A program made the position numbers and the translations under genes. From NCBI GenBank assembly GCA_029246285.1, contig JAQWNW010000042.1, positions 1 to 64,000 on the forward strand: 64,000 nucleotides of DNA, read 5' to 3'. The notes below the pieces were generated by a model. It worked only from the letters and a program-made list of their open reading frames with translations. It made no database searches and was not told where the DNA came from. This DNA comes from Paracoccaceae bacterium (GTDB taxonomy: Bacteria; Pseudomonadota; Alphaproteobacteria; Rhodobacterales; Rhodobacteraceae). Of this stretch, positions 18,221-27,360 are shown piece by piece; the first letter of the stretch is position 1, and every line of letters starts with the position of its first letter.

Positions 18221-19905
18221 TGGTGAAAGTATCAGGAGGTCAGGCCACTGTGAAGGTTTTGGAAGCTGAAAAAACAAAATATGTTTTTGGGCTTATTGGA
18301 TCAGCGACTATGGAAATTTTTGACGCTTTATATGATTCAAAATCTATAAATTACATTGGTGTTCACGATGAACGTACCGGCGTACATATCGCTGATGGAT
18401 ATGCTCGGGCTTCAGGTAATGCAGGCGTTTTTTTAGCTGGTCAGAATGGTCCTGGAGCCACTAATCTCGTTACAGGTATATCGCAAGCAAAAGCTGCTTT
18501 CTCACCAATAGTATCGATAGCAGGTTCTTTGTCGTCAGAGCACATATATAGAGATGCGTTTCAGGAAGTAGATCAAGAAGCTCTTTTTAAGCCAATTACA
18601 AAGAAAACCTGGACAGCCCCATCATCTGAGCGTGTGCCTGAATTGCTGAAAGAAGCATTTAGAACTGCACTAACACCCAGGATGGGCCCAGTTCACTTAA
18701 ACTTACCACGGGACGTTTTATCAGGCCAATTCGATTACAATGATGAGTTGAAACCTTTGGAGTACAGAAACCATTCAGCGCCATTAGGTGATCTGGAAAA
18801 AATACAAGCTGCTGCTAAGTTGCTCAAGAATTCAAAAAAACCAGTAATCATAGCTGGCGGAGGCATAAAAAATGCCCAGGGGCAAAATCATACTATCCCC
18901 TTAGCAGAGTTGTTAAATTGTCCAATCGTAACTTCTCCGGGCCACGGTGATGCCATTCCTTTTGCTCATCCACTCAATGCTGGTCAGATGGGCCCAAGGG
19001 GCAACCCAGTAGCTTCAAAATTGGTTAAAGAGGCTGATGTAATCTTAGCGCTAGGTACTCGATTAGGTTTTAATTCTACCTTCTACAGTTACGAAAATAT
19101 AAATGCTCATGCTTCCATCATTCATATTGAAATAGAGCCTACCGCGATAGGTAGATTCTTTCCGGTTTCTATTGGTATTTGGGGAGATGCATCAGCAATT
19201 TCAGGGCAATTACTTCAAGCACTAAATAAATTAAATCACCTTTCTAAGGTTGATCAATGGACGGCCCAGTTTAAAGATAATCGTAAACATTTTCTACAGC
19301 ATCGGGATGAAAATGCTATAATGACAACACCTATACAACCAAGCGGCTTATTCAAAGTTTTGCGAAAGGTATTGCCAGAAAACTCTTCAATAACGATGGA
19401 TGCGGGAACTTTATGCTTACAAGCTACAGACGCTTTAAATTACTTTGAACCTAGAAGTTTATTTACGCCCTTAGATTTTGGTTTGGTAGGTTTCTCGTTT
19501 GCTTGTGGCTTGGGAGTTAAACTTGCACAACCTGAGCGAAAAGTCATTAGTTTAATGGGAGATGGAGGTTTTGGGATGACACTTTCCGAACTATCCACAG
19601 CTGTAGACCAAGGAATTAATACGACTACTATTGTGATGAATAATAAATGCTGGGGCGCAGAAAAAGCATATCAACGGGATTTCTTTAACGAACGATATAT
19701 TGGGGCAGATATTAGTAGCCCACCTTTTGACCAGATAGCTGAGCTTTATGGGGCTTCAGGTGTTAAAGTGGACAGTTTGCCAGATTTATCAGAAGCTCTA
19801 TCGGTAGCGTTAGAATTGGATAAACCTTCAGTTATCGATGTATCCGTGGATCCTTCTGCTTTATACAGTTTTAGAAAGGACAGTTTTAAGCATAGGAGTA
19901 ATTAA
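18220..19905 (+). CDS. ThDP-dependent enzyme of the acetolactate synthase/Xsc-like group
   Basis: This is a 561-residue thiamine-diphosphate enzyme with the full PYR-TH3-PP layout. The catalytic Glu is Glu51 (VHDERTGVHIADGYARASG). The ThDP/Mg motif begins at GDGGFGMTLSE near residue 447 and ends at MNNKCWGAEK. Several features recall sulfoacetaldehyde acetyltransferase (Xsc): the FGLIGSA start, AGQNGPG, FQEVDQEALFK, the WGAEK motif followed by an aromatic and acidic stretch, and a C-terminal FRKDSFK. Acetolactate synthases differ at these places. There is no phosphotransacetylase gene nearby, the usual partner of xsc, and the overall match is partial. It is therefore a related enzyme with unknown 2-oxo or sulfonate substrate. 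It is co-translated with the upstream hydrolase. Confidence 0.75.
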   Translation: MVKVSGGQATVKVLEAEKTKYVFGLIGSATMEIFDALYDSKSINYIGVHDERTGVHIADGYARASGNAGVFLAGQNGPGATNLVTGISQAKAAFSPIVSIAGSLSSEHIYRDAFQEVDQEALFKPITKKTWTAPSSERVPELLKEAFRTALTPRMGPVHLNLPRDVLSGQFDYNDELKPLEYRNHSAPLGDLEKIQAAAKLLKNSKKPVIIAGGGIKNAQGQNHTIPLAELLNCPIVTSPGHGDAIPFAHPLNAGQMGPRGNPVASKLVKEADVILALGTRLGFNSTFYSYENINAHASIIHIEIEPTAIGRFFPVSIGIWGDASAISGQLLQALNKLNHLSKVDQWTAQFKDNRKHFLQHRDENAIMTTPIQPSGLFKVLRKVLPENSSITMDAGTLCLQATDALNYFEPRSLFTPLDFGLVGFSFACGLGVKLAQPERKVISLMGDGGFGMTLSELSTAVDQGINTTTIVMNNKCWGAEKAYQRDFFNERYIGADISSPPFDQIAELYGASGVKVDSLPDLSEALSVALELDKPSVIDVSVDPSALYSFRKDSFKHRSN

Positions 19906-19962
19906 CAATCCCAAGAACTCTTTAAGTAGTTTCTGGAGTATTTTGCTAAATCTTTTGAAATA

Positions 19963-20628
19963 TTAATTTTGCCAATCTAGCGGATTATTTAAAAATAGTT
20001 CTACTTCATCCAGTATTTCTTTTTCAAAATAATTCCCCAGTCGTGCAGCATCCAGTATATCTTTCCAAGTACAGAGATAATAAAGGTTAATTTTATTTTT
20101 TGATAGTCTCTGTAAAGTATCTTTGAAAATATCATAATAAAAAATTACGGCAGTATGGTTGCAAATCCCATCAGACTTACGGATAGCGTCAACAAATTTT
20201 AATTTTGATCCCCCATCAGTCGTTAGATCTTCTACAAGAAGTACCTTCTGATTTTTTTTAATTTCACCTTCGATTTGTGCGTCCTTTCCATAACCCTTGG
20301 GCTTCTTTCGAATATAAGTCATTGGTAAAGATAAGCGCTCAGCAATTAGTGCCGCGAATGGAATTCCTGCTGTTTCACCTCCAGCTATATTGTCAAAATA
20401 ATCATATCCAACCTTTTGGAGGATTTTGCAGGCCATAAAATCCATGATGGTTGAGCGAATTTGCGGATAGGAGATTAATTTTCTGCAATCGATGTAGGTT
20501 GGGGAACACAAGCCGGAGGCAAGGGTGAATGGTTTGCTTGGATTGAAGTGCACTGCTCCTATGTCAAGAAACATTTTTGCAGTCAATTTAGCCATTAATT
20601 TTTCGTCAGGATATGAGTTAGGTAACAT
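19963..20628 (-). CDS. pyrE: Orotate phosphoribosyltransferase
   Basis: PyrE transfers phosphoribose from PRPP to orotate in UMP synthesis. The 221-residue length fits the alphaproteobacterial form. The N-terminus ([17 protein letters not shown], then [12 protein letters not shown]) is characteristic. The PRPP-binding motif is visible near residue 122 as [13 protein letters not shown]. The ATG overlaps the pyrC stop as TGATG, so reinitiation coupling with pyrC is likely and fixes this start. It is last in the minus-strand ccmABCDG-pyrC-pyrE run. Confidence 0.95.
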   Translation of the reverse strand: MLPNSYPDEKLMAKLTAKMFLDIGAVHFNPSKPFTLASGLCSPTYIDCRKLISYPQIRSTIMDFMACKILQKVGYDYFDNIAGGETAGIPFAALIAERLSLPMTYIRKKPKGYGKDAQIEGEIKKNQKVLLVEDLTTDGGSKLKFVDAIRKSDGICNHTAVIFYYDIFKDTLQRLSKNKINLYYLCTWKDILDAARLGNYFEKEILDEVELFLNNPLDWQN

Positions 20629-21677
20629 CAGATAGTTCCTTCAGTACACCAATTTGATAAAAAACCGGGATTAAATAAAGTAACAAATTCCTTTCCAACT
20701 CTAATTTTGTCTGGGAATTTAACAGGGTGTTCATGTTTATTCAGAACGCAAAATTCTTTATTGATTGGCATGTTGTAAAAATTCGCCCCATTTATTGAAG
20801 TAAATTTCTCTAAATTTTTTAAAGCGTCTTCTTCTTCAAAGACATGGGCTAAATAAGACATGGTGTTGGTTGCGGAAAAGATACCTGCACATCCACACTG
20901 ATTTTCTTTTAATGAATCAATGTGTGGCGCGCTATCTGTTCCCAAAAAAAACTTTTCATTTCCAGAAGTCGCAGCTTCTCTTAACGCAAGACGGTCAGAT
21001 TCTCGCTTAGCTATTGGTAAGCAATAAAAATGTGGTCTAATTCCACCGGCGAATATATGATTTCTATTAATAATAAGATGATGTGTTGTTATTGTTGCTG
21101 CAAGGTTTTTATTTGCAGCTTTTACATAATCAACACCAATTTTTGTTGTTACATGCTCTAGAATGATTTTAATTCCTGGGATCTTATTCCTTAGTGGATC
21201 TAGGGTTTTTTCAATAAAGAATGCTTCTCTATCAAAAATATCTATAGAGTCTTTAGAAGTCTCCCCATGAATACAAATAGGCACACCGGCCTTTGAAATT
21301 TTTTCTAATAATGGAAAAATTTTTCCGATATCTGTAACGCCTGCTTCAGAATTAGTTGTCGCACCAGCCGGATAAAGCTTCACCGCAGAAATCAAGCCAG
21401 ATCTATAACCTTTAATTATATCTTTGTGGTCACTATTATCAGTTAAATAAATCGTCATTAATGGCTCAAATGTGACCCCTTGGGGTAAAGCGTCCAAAAT
21501 TCTAGTTCTATAAGATAATACATCTTTGGTTTTAACTATCGGAGGTGATAGATTCGGCATAACTATTGCTCGCCTAAAATCTTTAATTGTTTCTGCCAGT
21601 ACTGGTTTTAGCATTTCCCCATCTCTAAGATGAAGGTGCCAATCGTCAGGTTTTCGAATTTTTAGAGTTTTTAACAT
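20628..21677 (-). CDS. pyrC: Dihydroorotase (class II, PyrC type)
   Basis: PyrC closes carbamoyl-aspartate to dihydroorotate. The roughly 349-residue protein is of the E. coli-like class II. Zn ligands appear in [10 protein letters not shown] near the N-terminus, and the carboxylated Lys in [13 protein letters not shown] near residue 100. His ligands appear in CIHGE near 137 and LEHVTT near 175, and the Asp in LGTDSAPH near 250. I chose the ATG at 21677, which leaves four residues before the conserved start. A GTG at 21692 would add five more, and neither has a clear ribosome site. It follows ccmG by about 45 bases. Confidence 0.94.
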   Translation of the reverse strand: MLKTLKIRKPDDWHLHLRDGEMLKPVLAETIKDFRRAIVMPNLSPPIVKTKDVLSYRTRILDALPQGVTFEPLMTIYLTDNSDHKDIIKGYRSGLISAVKLYPAGATTNSEAGVTDIGKIFPLLEKISKAGVPICIHGETSKDSIDIFDREAFFIEKTLDPLRNKIPGIKIILEHVTTKIGVDYVKAANKNLAATITTHHLIINRNHIFAGGIRPHFYCLPIAKRESDRLALREAATSGNEKFFLGTDSAPHIDSLKENQCGCAGIFSATNTMSYLAHVFEEEDALKNLEKFTSINGANFYNMPINKEFCVLNKHEHPVKFPDKIRVGKEFVTLFNPGFLSNWCTEGTI

Positions 21678-21722
21678 AATCTTAAATACCACGAGTTAAT
21701 AAGGAAACGCCAGTCGAGTAGT

Positions 21723-22253
21723 TTATTCTAGTTTAGTTATCATGGGCATAATTTTTTCAGTCAAGATTTGTGAGGTAATTGGTCCAGGGTGTCGGTAAAT
21801 TATCTTACCAGTTGTACCTACAATAAATGTTTCAGGAACACCGTACACTCCCCAATCAATCGCAATTTTTCCATTCTTATCTATTCCAATTCCATCATAA
21901 GGATTACCGAGATTAGTTAAAAACTTAGTTGCGGACTCAGCATCGTCTTTTAAGTTTACTCCATAGATTTTTAAATCTAATTGCGCCAGTTTTTCGATGT
22001 TAGGATGTTCTGCTCTGCAGGGAGCACACCAGCTTGCCCAAAAATTAATGATTTTTATTTTTGGTTCCAGAAGGGCTTTTGGGGGAATTGAATCAAAGCC
22101 AGTTATGAATTCTTTTGGCAGTGGTGGTGCTAATTTTCCCACGAGATTTGATGGGAGGTCATCATCTCTCGATAATCCAACCATTAAAACTGAACCCAAA
22201 ACTAAGAATATTATGATAGGAAAAAAGGCAATTATAAGAAATCTTTTATTCAC
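21723..22253 (-). CDS. ccmG: Cytochrome c biogenesis thioredoxin-like protein CcmG/DsbE
   Basis: CcmG is a membrane-anchored periplasmic thioredoxin that reduces apocytochrome c or CcmH before heme attachment. One N-terminal membrane anchor spans about residues 4-26. The redox motif WCAPC lies in NFWASWCAPCRAEHP near residue 88, followed by the CcmG-type GVYGVPETF with the cis-Pro near 143. The frame is open from a TTG at 22271 overlapping ccmD. I prefer GTG 22253, which has a GAAGAAGA ribosome site about 8 bases upstream and gives 176 residues. It is part of ccmABCDG. Confidence 0.92.
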   Translation of the reverse strand: MNKRFLIIAFFPIIIFLVLGSVLMVGLSRDDDLPSNLVGKLAPPLPKEFITGFDSIPPKALLEPKIKIINFWASWCAPCRAEHPNIEKLAQLDLKIYGVNLKDDAESATKFLTNLGNPYDGIGIDKNGKIAIDWGVYGVPETFIVGTTGKIIYRHPGPITSQILTEKIMPMITKLE

Positions 22254-22257
22254 GATT

Positions 22258-22398
22258 TTAATCTTCTTCAATTTTTTGGAGATTCCGCATTACGGATTTG
22301 TATTGAATATAACTAACTAACGTTATCGCAGCAATTAACAATAAGCTGATACTATAAGCAAAAAGAACCGGAATTGCGTATTGACCTAGTTCTGGCAT
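22258..22398 (-). CDS. ccmD: Heme exporter protein CcmD
   Basis: This is a 46-residue gene too short for ordinary ORF calling. The translation starts MPELGQYAIPVLFAYSIS, continues with a single membrane helix (about 8-30), and ends with a charged, coiled-coil-like tail (QYKSVMRNLQKIEEE-type). This is exactly the CcmD layout. CcmD holds heme-loaded CcmE to the CcmABC complex. It starts 2 bases after the ccmC stop and ends within the first codons upstream of ccmG, the canonical position. Identification rests on size, topology and position. Confidence 0.88.
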   Translation of the reverse strand: MPELGQYAIPVLFAYSISLLLIAAITLVSYIQYKSVMRNLQKIEED

Positions 22399-22400
22399 TA

Positions 22401-23126
22401 CTAACGTCCTTTATGATCCAAAAGAATAAAGATTTTGCGCTTCAATATCTCTGTTCTAGTCCTGAGAATTACTAACGTCAGGAATAGTAGTATAAAACCG
22501 GCCATGCAAATATATAATGGATTCGAAAATGCATTATGAATATGTTCTTCTTTATCAAGGGATAAAGAAGCTCCTTGGTGAAGACCTTGGCTCCAAAAAT
22601 TTACAGCGTATCTACTCAGAACTGCAAAAACTGTCCCAACCACACATAATATAGATGTGAGTTCGGCCGCGCTATCTGGTTTTTCAACAGCGCTCCAAAG
22701 AGTTTGATACCCGATATAAAACATTAATAAGAGGAAAAATGAAGTTAGACGTGGATCCCAAGCCCAATACGTGCCCCACATCTGCTGACCCCAAATCATA
22801 CCTGTTATAATAGCAATAATTGTCATGGTAATTCCAATTGGAGCCGCCGCTTTGGCAATTAAAGCACTGACATGATGTCGTCGAATTAACCATATAATAG
22901 AGCTAACTAACATAACAAACCATGTATTGATGGCAATCAAGGCTGAGGGCACATGTAAAAATATTATCTTTACAGAGTTACCCTGTTGATAATCTTCGGG
23001 CGTTAAAAAAAATCCCCAATAAAGGCCAGTCGTTAGGGTTAGTATGGTTGAAACCGATATTATTGGTAAAATTTTTTCACTTAAAGTCATGAAATTATTA
23101 GGGTTAGAAAATTTCCAGAATGACAT
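22401..23126 (-). CDS. ccmC: Heme exporter/heme-handling protein CcmC
   Basis: CcmC is a six-helix inner-membrane protein that presents heme to CcmE. The 241-residue length is typical. The tryptophan-rich WWD-type domain is visible near residues 112-125 (WGQQMWGTYWAWDPRLT). Heme-ligating His residues are in VHVPSA near 55 and in the periplasmic loop after LHQGASLSLD near 182. It lies between ccmB and ccmD, all on the minus strand. Confidence 0.95.
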   Translation of the reverse strand: MSFWKFSNPNNFMTLSEKILPIISVSTILTLTTGLYWGFFLTPEDYQQGNSVKIIFLHVPSALIAINTWFVMLVSSIIWLIRRHHVSALIAKAAAPIGITMTIIAIITGMIWGQQMWGTYWAWDPRLTSFFLLLMFYIGYQTLWSAVEKPDSAAELTSILCVVGTVFAVLSRYAVNFWSQGLHQGASLSLDKEEHIHNAFSNPLYICMAGFILLFLTLVILRTRTEILKRKIFILLDHKGR

Positions 23127-23181
23127 TTAGCCTAATTCCGATCGCTGCTGAATTGTTGACTTCTTATTAAATATCTAATCT

Positions 23182-23838
23182 TCATTTTAAAGAGGCTTTT
23201 ACGGCTTTGGTAGCGGCAAAAGGCATCAATGCGATAACTAGTGCCGTTATTCCAGCCATTAGCAAAAATGTTGAAGTTACCTCTAATCCATCAACCGCCC
23301 GCATAATTGTTTGAGAGCCAAAGATTAAAGTTGGTGTATAAAAGGGCATTATCAAAACTGGTAACAATAACCCTCCTTTCTTTAACCCGATTGTTAAACT
23401 TGCCCCAAAGACACCAATCATACTTAAACCTGGGGTGCCAACTAATAGGCTAAGAAATATCCACAGCAAACTGTTAAAATCAAAATTATATAAGACGCCT
23501 ATCAAAGGAGCTATTAGGGCAATAAGGAGGCCAGATGTTACCCAATGTGCAAAAGTTTTTATTAATATGGTGCTTTCCAAAGGTATAGGAGCTATAATAA
23601 GAGCCTCTAGTGAACCATCTTCAAAATCGCTCTGAAAAATATGATCTATCGATAACAAGCAAGAAAGTAGAGCGCTCAACCAAAGTATACCAGGAGCAAT
23701 TTTCTTTAGTAGTAAATCATCAGGTCCGATAGCAAGAGGTGCAAAAATGATCATTAAAAGAAAAAAACTCAAACTTAAGCTGAAACCTGTACCCGACCTC
23801 ACTGATAATAAAATATCTCGTTTTAAAATAGAAATCAT
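23182..23838 (-). CDS. ccmB: Heme exporter protein CcmB
   Basis: CcmB is the membrane permease of the CcmAB ABC transporter, which with CcmC and CcmD releases holo-CcmE. The 218-residue protein has about six hydrophobic segments. Conserved CcmB patterns include the start IKTFAHWVTSGL near residue 89, and GTPGLSMIGVFGASLTIGLKKGGLLLPVLIMPFYTPTLIFG near 137-178 (given here only to mark the family block by its ends). The gene overlaps ccmA by four bases and is followed by a 55-base gap before ccmC. Confidence 0.94.
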   Translation of the reverse strand: MISILKRDILLSVRSGTGFSLSLSFFLLMIIFAPLAIGPDDLLLKKIAPGILWLSALLSCLLSIDHIFQSDFEDGSLEALIIAPIPLESTILIKTFAHWVTSGLLIALIAPLIGVLYNFDFNSLLWIFLSLLVGTPGLSMIGVFGASLTIGLKKGGLLLPVLIMPFYTPTLIFGSQTIMRAVDGLEVTSTFLLMAGITALVIALMPFAATKAVKASLK

Positions 23839-24458
23839 TTGTTAAAACCATCGACAAATTGATCTATACTCGTGTTCTTGTCGTTCTTGAACCGGGTAAT
23901 ATCGATTGGTAACACATTTTTTATGTCGATCTTGGTATGTGTGGCGATTACTATTGCCCCATTTTCGATTAAATGATTAACCATGATTTTGTTTAACAAC
24001 TTTTTATTGTCTTCATCGAGGGAAGCGTCGGGTTCATCTAATAACCAGAGTTTGCTTTTGCTAATTAATAATCGAGCCAAGCTGACTTTACGTTTTTGGC
24101 CAGCGCTAAGTTGGCGTACTGGGATGTTCAAAATTTGGACTAGGCCAAGAGTTGCAATATCACTATTTATTGACGGGTTTTTATATATACCTGCCCAGAA
24201 CATTAAGTTTTCAAACACAGTTAGATCAAACTTCAGACAATTTTCATGACCCATTAAACAGGTTTCTAAAGAATTATTTATAATCTTACCTTTTTCAGTA
24301 GGAATAATCTGGGCTAAAGTTTTTAATAAGGTTGTCTTTCCCGAACCGTTTGGGCCATGTAATGAAATAATTTGACCATAATCCAGGTCAAAAGATATCT
24401 GCGTTAGAATCGGAAATTCCCCTCTAAAGCAATAAAGATTCTCCACGGAAAGTATCAT
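23835..24458 (-). CDS. ccmA: Heme exporter ATP-binding protein CcmA
   Basis: CcmA is the ATPase of the CcmABCD heme-trafficking complex. The 207 residues carry Walker A (GPNGSGKTT near residue 35), the signature segment (RQLSAGQKRK near 114), Walker B (KLWLLDEPDASLD near 136) and the switch His (VIATHT near 170). The short length is normal for CcmA. It is the first gene of the minus-strand ccm run and shares a 198-base divergent promoter region with acnA, as in Rhodobacterales. CcmE, F, H and I are not in the window. Confidence 0.94.
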   Translation of the reverse strand: MILSVENLYCFRGEFPILTQISFDLDYGQIISLHGPNGSGKTTLLKTLAQIIPTEKGKIINNSLETCLMGHENCLKFDLTVFENLMFWAGIYKNPSINSDIATLGLVQILNIPVRQLSAGQKRKVSLARLLISKSKLWLLDEPDASLDEDNKKLLNKIMVNHLIENGAIVIATHTKIDIKNVLPIDITRFKNDKNTSIDQFVDGFNK

Positions 24459-24656
24459 GACGTGACTTTTATCTTAACTACTCAAGAAAACAAACTAAAA
24501 ACCAATATGTTAAGAGTATATCGATTGTTTGCTGAAAAAAATATGATTTAAAATTAAGTTGGATGGCTTAATTGTGAGCAATTTTTTTGACAGCTCTTGA
24601 TCCATTTTTAAGTTTAGTGCATAGCCTCAGCTATCATTATAGAATAGAGGTACCAA

Positions 24657-27344
24657 ATGGCGATTATTGTCGGTAGGGATGAAGCTAAAACTCGAAGAAT
24701 TTTAAAATCTGGTGACTTGTCGGTAGCCTATTATTCAATAGCTGCAGCAGAGAAAGCTGGTTTAGGAAATTTTGAAAATTTACCTGCAGTTTTAAAAGTT
24801 GTTTTAGAAAATATGTTGCGTTTCGAAGATGGCAAAACTGTTCATATAGATGATATTAAAGCTTTCTCTGACTGGGGGAAAAATAAGTGTAGAAATCCTA
24901 GAGAAATAGCATACAGACCGGCAAGAGTGTTATTACAGGATTTTACGGGTGTACCGGCAGTTGTGGATCTTGCGGCTATGCGAGACGCAATTGTTGAGCT
25001 TGGTGGCGATGCGAAGCAAATAAACCCATTAAATCCTGTAGATTTGGTTATCGATCATTCTGTCATGATTGATGAATTTGGAAATCCAAGAGCCTTACAA
25101 GTAAATGTGGATCGAGAATATGAGCGAAATATAGAGCGTTATTCATTTTTAAAATGGGGTCAAAGTGCTTTTAATAATTTCCGTGTCGTACCTCCTGGAA
25201 CAGGTATTTGCCATCAGGTTAACTTGGAATATTTATCACAAACTGTCTGGGTGGATAAAGATCAATCAGGGATTGAAGTTGCCTATCCTGATACATTAGT
25301 TGGAACTGATAGTCATACAACAATGGTTAATGGCGCAGCAGTTTTAGGTTGGGGCGTTGGCGGCATTGAGGCTGAAGCGGCAATGCTCGGGCAACCTATC
25401 TCGATGTTAATTCCAGAAGTAGTGGGTTTTAAATTAACTGGCTCAATGTCTGAAGGAACTACTGGAACAGATTTAGTATTGAAAGTAGTTGAAATGCTTC
25501 GAGAACGAGGGGTGGTTGGTAAGTTTGTTGAATTTTATGGAGATGGTCTTGATCTGCTTTCATTAGCGGATAGGGCCACTATTGCAAATATGGCTCCAGA
25601 ATACGGAGCAACCTGTGGGTTTTTTCCAATTGATGACGAAACCTTAAATTATTTAAGAAAAACAGGTCGCAATGAAGATCGGGTAAAGTTAGTCGAATTG
25701 TACGCAAAAGAAAATGGATTTTGGCGATCTGAGAATTACAACCCAATATATTCTGATACTCTGCAGTTAGATATGAATTCAATTGTACCCGCTATATCCG
25801 GACCAAAAAGACCGCAAGATTATATCTCGCTGGTGAATTCTAAGGACGCTTTCCTTAATGAAATGAAAGAGAATTTTAAAAGGCCAATAAATAAAAAAGT
25901 TGAAGTAAAGGGTGCAAATTATTCTATGGAATCTGGTAAGGTTGTAATTGCCTCGATCACTTCCTGTACGAATACATCAAATCCATATGTAATGATTGGT
26001 GCTGGATTGGTGGCAAGAAAAGCGGCGCAGTTGGGCTTGAGTAGTAAGCCATGGGTGAAAACATCATTAGCGCCAGGATCTCAGGTTGTTACAGCATATC
26101 TTGAGGCAGCTGGGCTACAAAAAGATCTGGATTCACTTGGGTTTAACTTAGTTGGATATGGATGCACGACATGTATTGGCAATTCAGGACCTTTAAAAGC
26201 TGAAATCAGCGAGGCTATCGCTCAGGGTGATTTGGTCGCAACATCCGTTTTATCTGGCAATCGAAATTTTGAAGGTCGTATTTCACCTGATGTGCGAGCA
26301 AACTATTTAGCCTCCCCTCCTTTAGTTGTTGCTTACGCTATTGCTGGAACAATGAATATTAATCTTTCTAAGGAGCCCCTTGGTAAAGACAAAAATGGCA
26401 AGAATATTTATCTAAAGGATATTTGGCCAACTACGCAAGAAATTAAGAATTTGGTTGAATCGACCGTAACACGGAAAGCTTTTACGGAAAAATATGCTGA
26501 TGTTTTTAAGGGAGACGAGCGATGGCAGTCTGTTAAGACAGTTGGTAGCCTAAATTATGATTGGCCAATTGCATCTACATATGTGCAGAATCCCCCTTAC
26601 TTTAAGAATATGAGCAAATTGCCTGGTAAAATTAAAGAGGTAAAAAAAGCTAAAATTCTTGCCATTTTGGGAGACATGGTCACCACTGATCATATATCAC
26701 CAGCTGGATCATTTAAGGACACTACCCCTGCTGGGCAATATCTCATTGAACATCAAGTTCCCATTAGAGAGTTCAATAGTTATGGATCTCGTCGTGGTAA
26801 TCATGAAGTTATGATGCGAGGAACATTTGCTAATATTAGAATAAGAAATGAAATATTAGATGATATGGAAGGTGGATATACCATTGATCCAGATGGGAAG
26901 TTAGTTTCTATTTATGAAGCCGCTATGAACTATAAGAAGTTAGATATTCCGTTAGTAATCGTTGCAGGCCAACAATATGGAGCAGGTTCCTCTAGAGATT
27001 GGGCAGCAAAAGGTACAGCATTGCTTGGAGTTAAAGCCGTGATCGCTGAGAGTTATGAGAGGATACATCGCTCAAATTTGGTAGGTATGGGTGTAATGCC
27101 GTTCGAGTTTTTAAATGGAGATGATAGAAAATCACTTTCATTAACGGGTTTAGAAAGCATTACCATAAGTGACTTAACAGATGATCTTAAGCCACTTTCC
27201 GAGGTGGAAGCTTTAATTTCTTATCAAGATGGAACCGAAAGAAGTATATTTTTGAAATGTAGAATTGATACAGAAGTTGAAATTGAATACATTCAAAATG
27301 GTGGTGTTTTACATTATGTTCTCAGAAACCTAGCACATAGATAG
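24657..27344 (+). CDS. acnA: Aconitate hydratase A
   Basis: This is the TCA-cycle enzyme that isomerises citrate to isocitrate with a 4Fe-4S cluster. The 895-residue length is standard for AcnA. Cluster ligands are Cys437 (SITSCTNTSNP) and Cys503 and Cys506 (GYGCTTCIGNSGPL). Substrate-binding motifs include GTDSHTTMVNG near residue 218 and the C-terminal swivel domain with GAGSSRDWAAKG near 780. A TTGACA hexamer lies at 24587-24592 in the divergent gap to ccmA, but a matching -10 is weak. AGAGG lies about 8 bases before the ATG. The protein may also bind RNA when the cluster is lost, as known for AcnA. Confidence 0.97.
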   Translation: MAIIVGRDEAKTRRILKSGDLSVAYYSIAAAEKAGLGNFENLPAVLKVVLENMLRFEDGKTVHIDDIKAFSDWGKNKCRNPREIAYRPARVLLQDFTGVPAVVDLAAMRDAIVELGGDAKQINPLNPVDLVIDHSVMIDEFGNPRALQVNVDREYERNIERYSFLKWGQSAFNNFRVVPPGTGICHQVNLEYLSQTVWVDKDQSGIEVAYPDTLVGTDSHTTMVNGAAVLGWGVGGIEAEAAMLGQPISMLIPEVVGFKLTGSMSEGTTGTDLVLKVVEMLRERGVVGKFVEFYGDGLDLLSLADRATIANMAPEYGATCGFFPIDDETLNYLRKTGRNEDRVKLVELYAKENGFWRSENYNPIYSDTLQLDMNSIVPAISGPKRPQDYISLVNSKDAFLNEMKENFKRPINKKVEVKGANYSMESGKVVIASITSCTNTSNPYVMIGAGLVARKAAQLGLSSKPWVKTSLAPGSQVVTAYLEAAGLQKDLDSLGFNLVGYGCTTCIGNSGPLKAEISEAIAQGDLVATSVLSGNRNFEGRISPDVRANYLASPPLVVAYAIAGTMNINLSKEPLGKDKNGKNIYLKDIWPTTQEIKNLVESTVTRKAFTEKYADVFKGDERWQSVKTVGSLNYDWPIASTYVQNPPYFKNMSKLPGKIKEVKKAKILAILGDMVTTDHISPAGSFKDTTPAGQYLIEHQVPIREFNSYGSRRGNHEVMMRGTFANIRIRNEILDDMEGGYTIDPDGKLVSIYEAAMNYKKLDIPLVIVAGQQYGAGSSRDWAAKGTALLGVKAVIAESYERIHRSNLVGMGVMPFEFLNGDDRKSLSLTGLESITISDLTDDLKPLSEVEALISYQDGTERSIFLKCRIDTEVEIEYIQNGGVLHYVLRNLAHR

Positions 27345-27360
27345 ATTGTCTAATTTTGTT

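Noticed and set aside
18220-19905. Naming the ThDP enzyme as xsc or ilvB
   Set aside because: Only some segments match Xsc, with no pta neighbour. There is no ilvH neighbour and the sequence differs from acetolactate synthase at several conserved places.
24587-24615. A TTGACA promoter for acnA
   Set aside because: The -35 is perfect but no acceptable -10 lies 16-18 bases downstream, so I did not list it as a feature.
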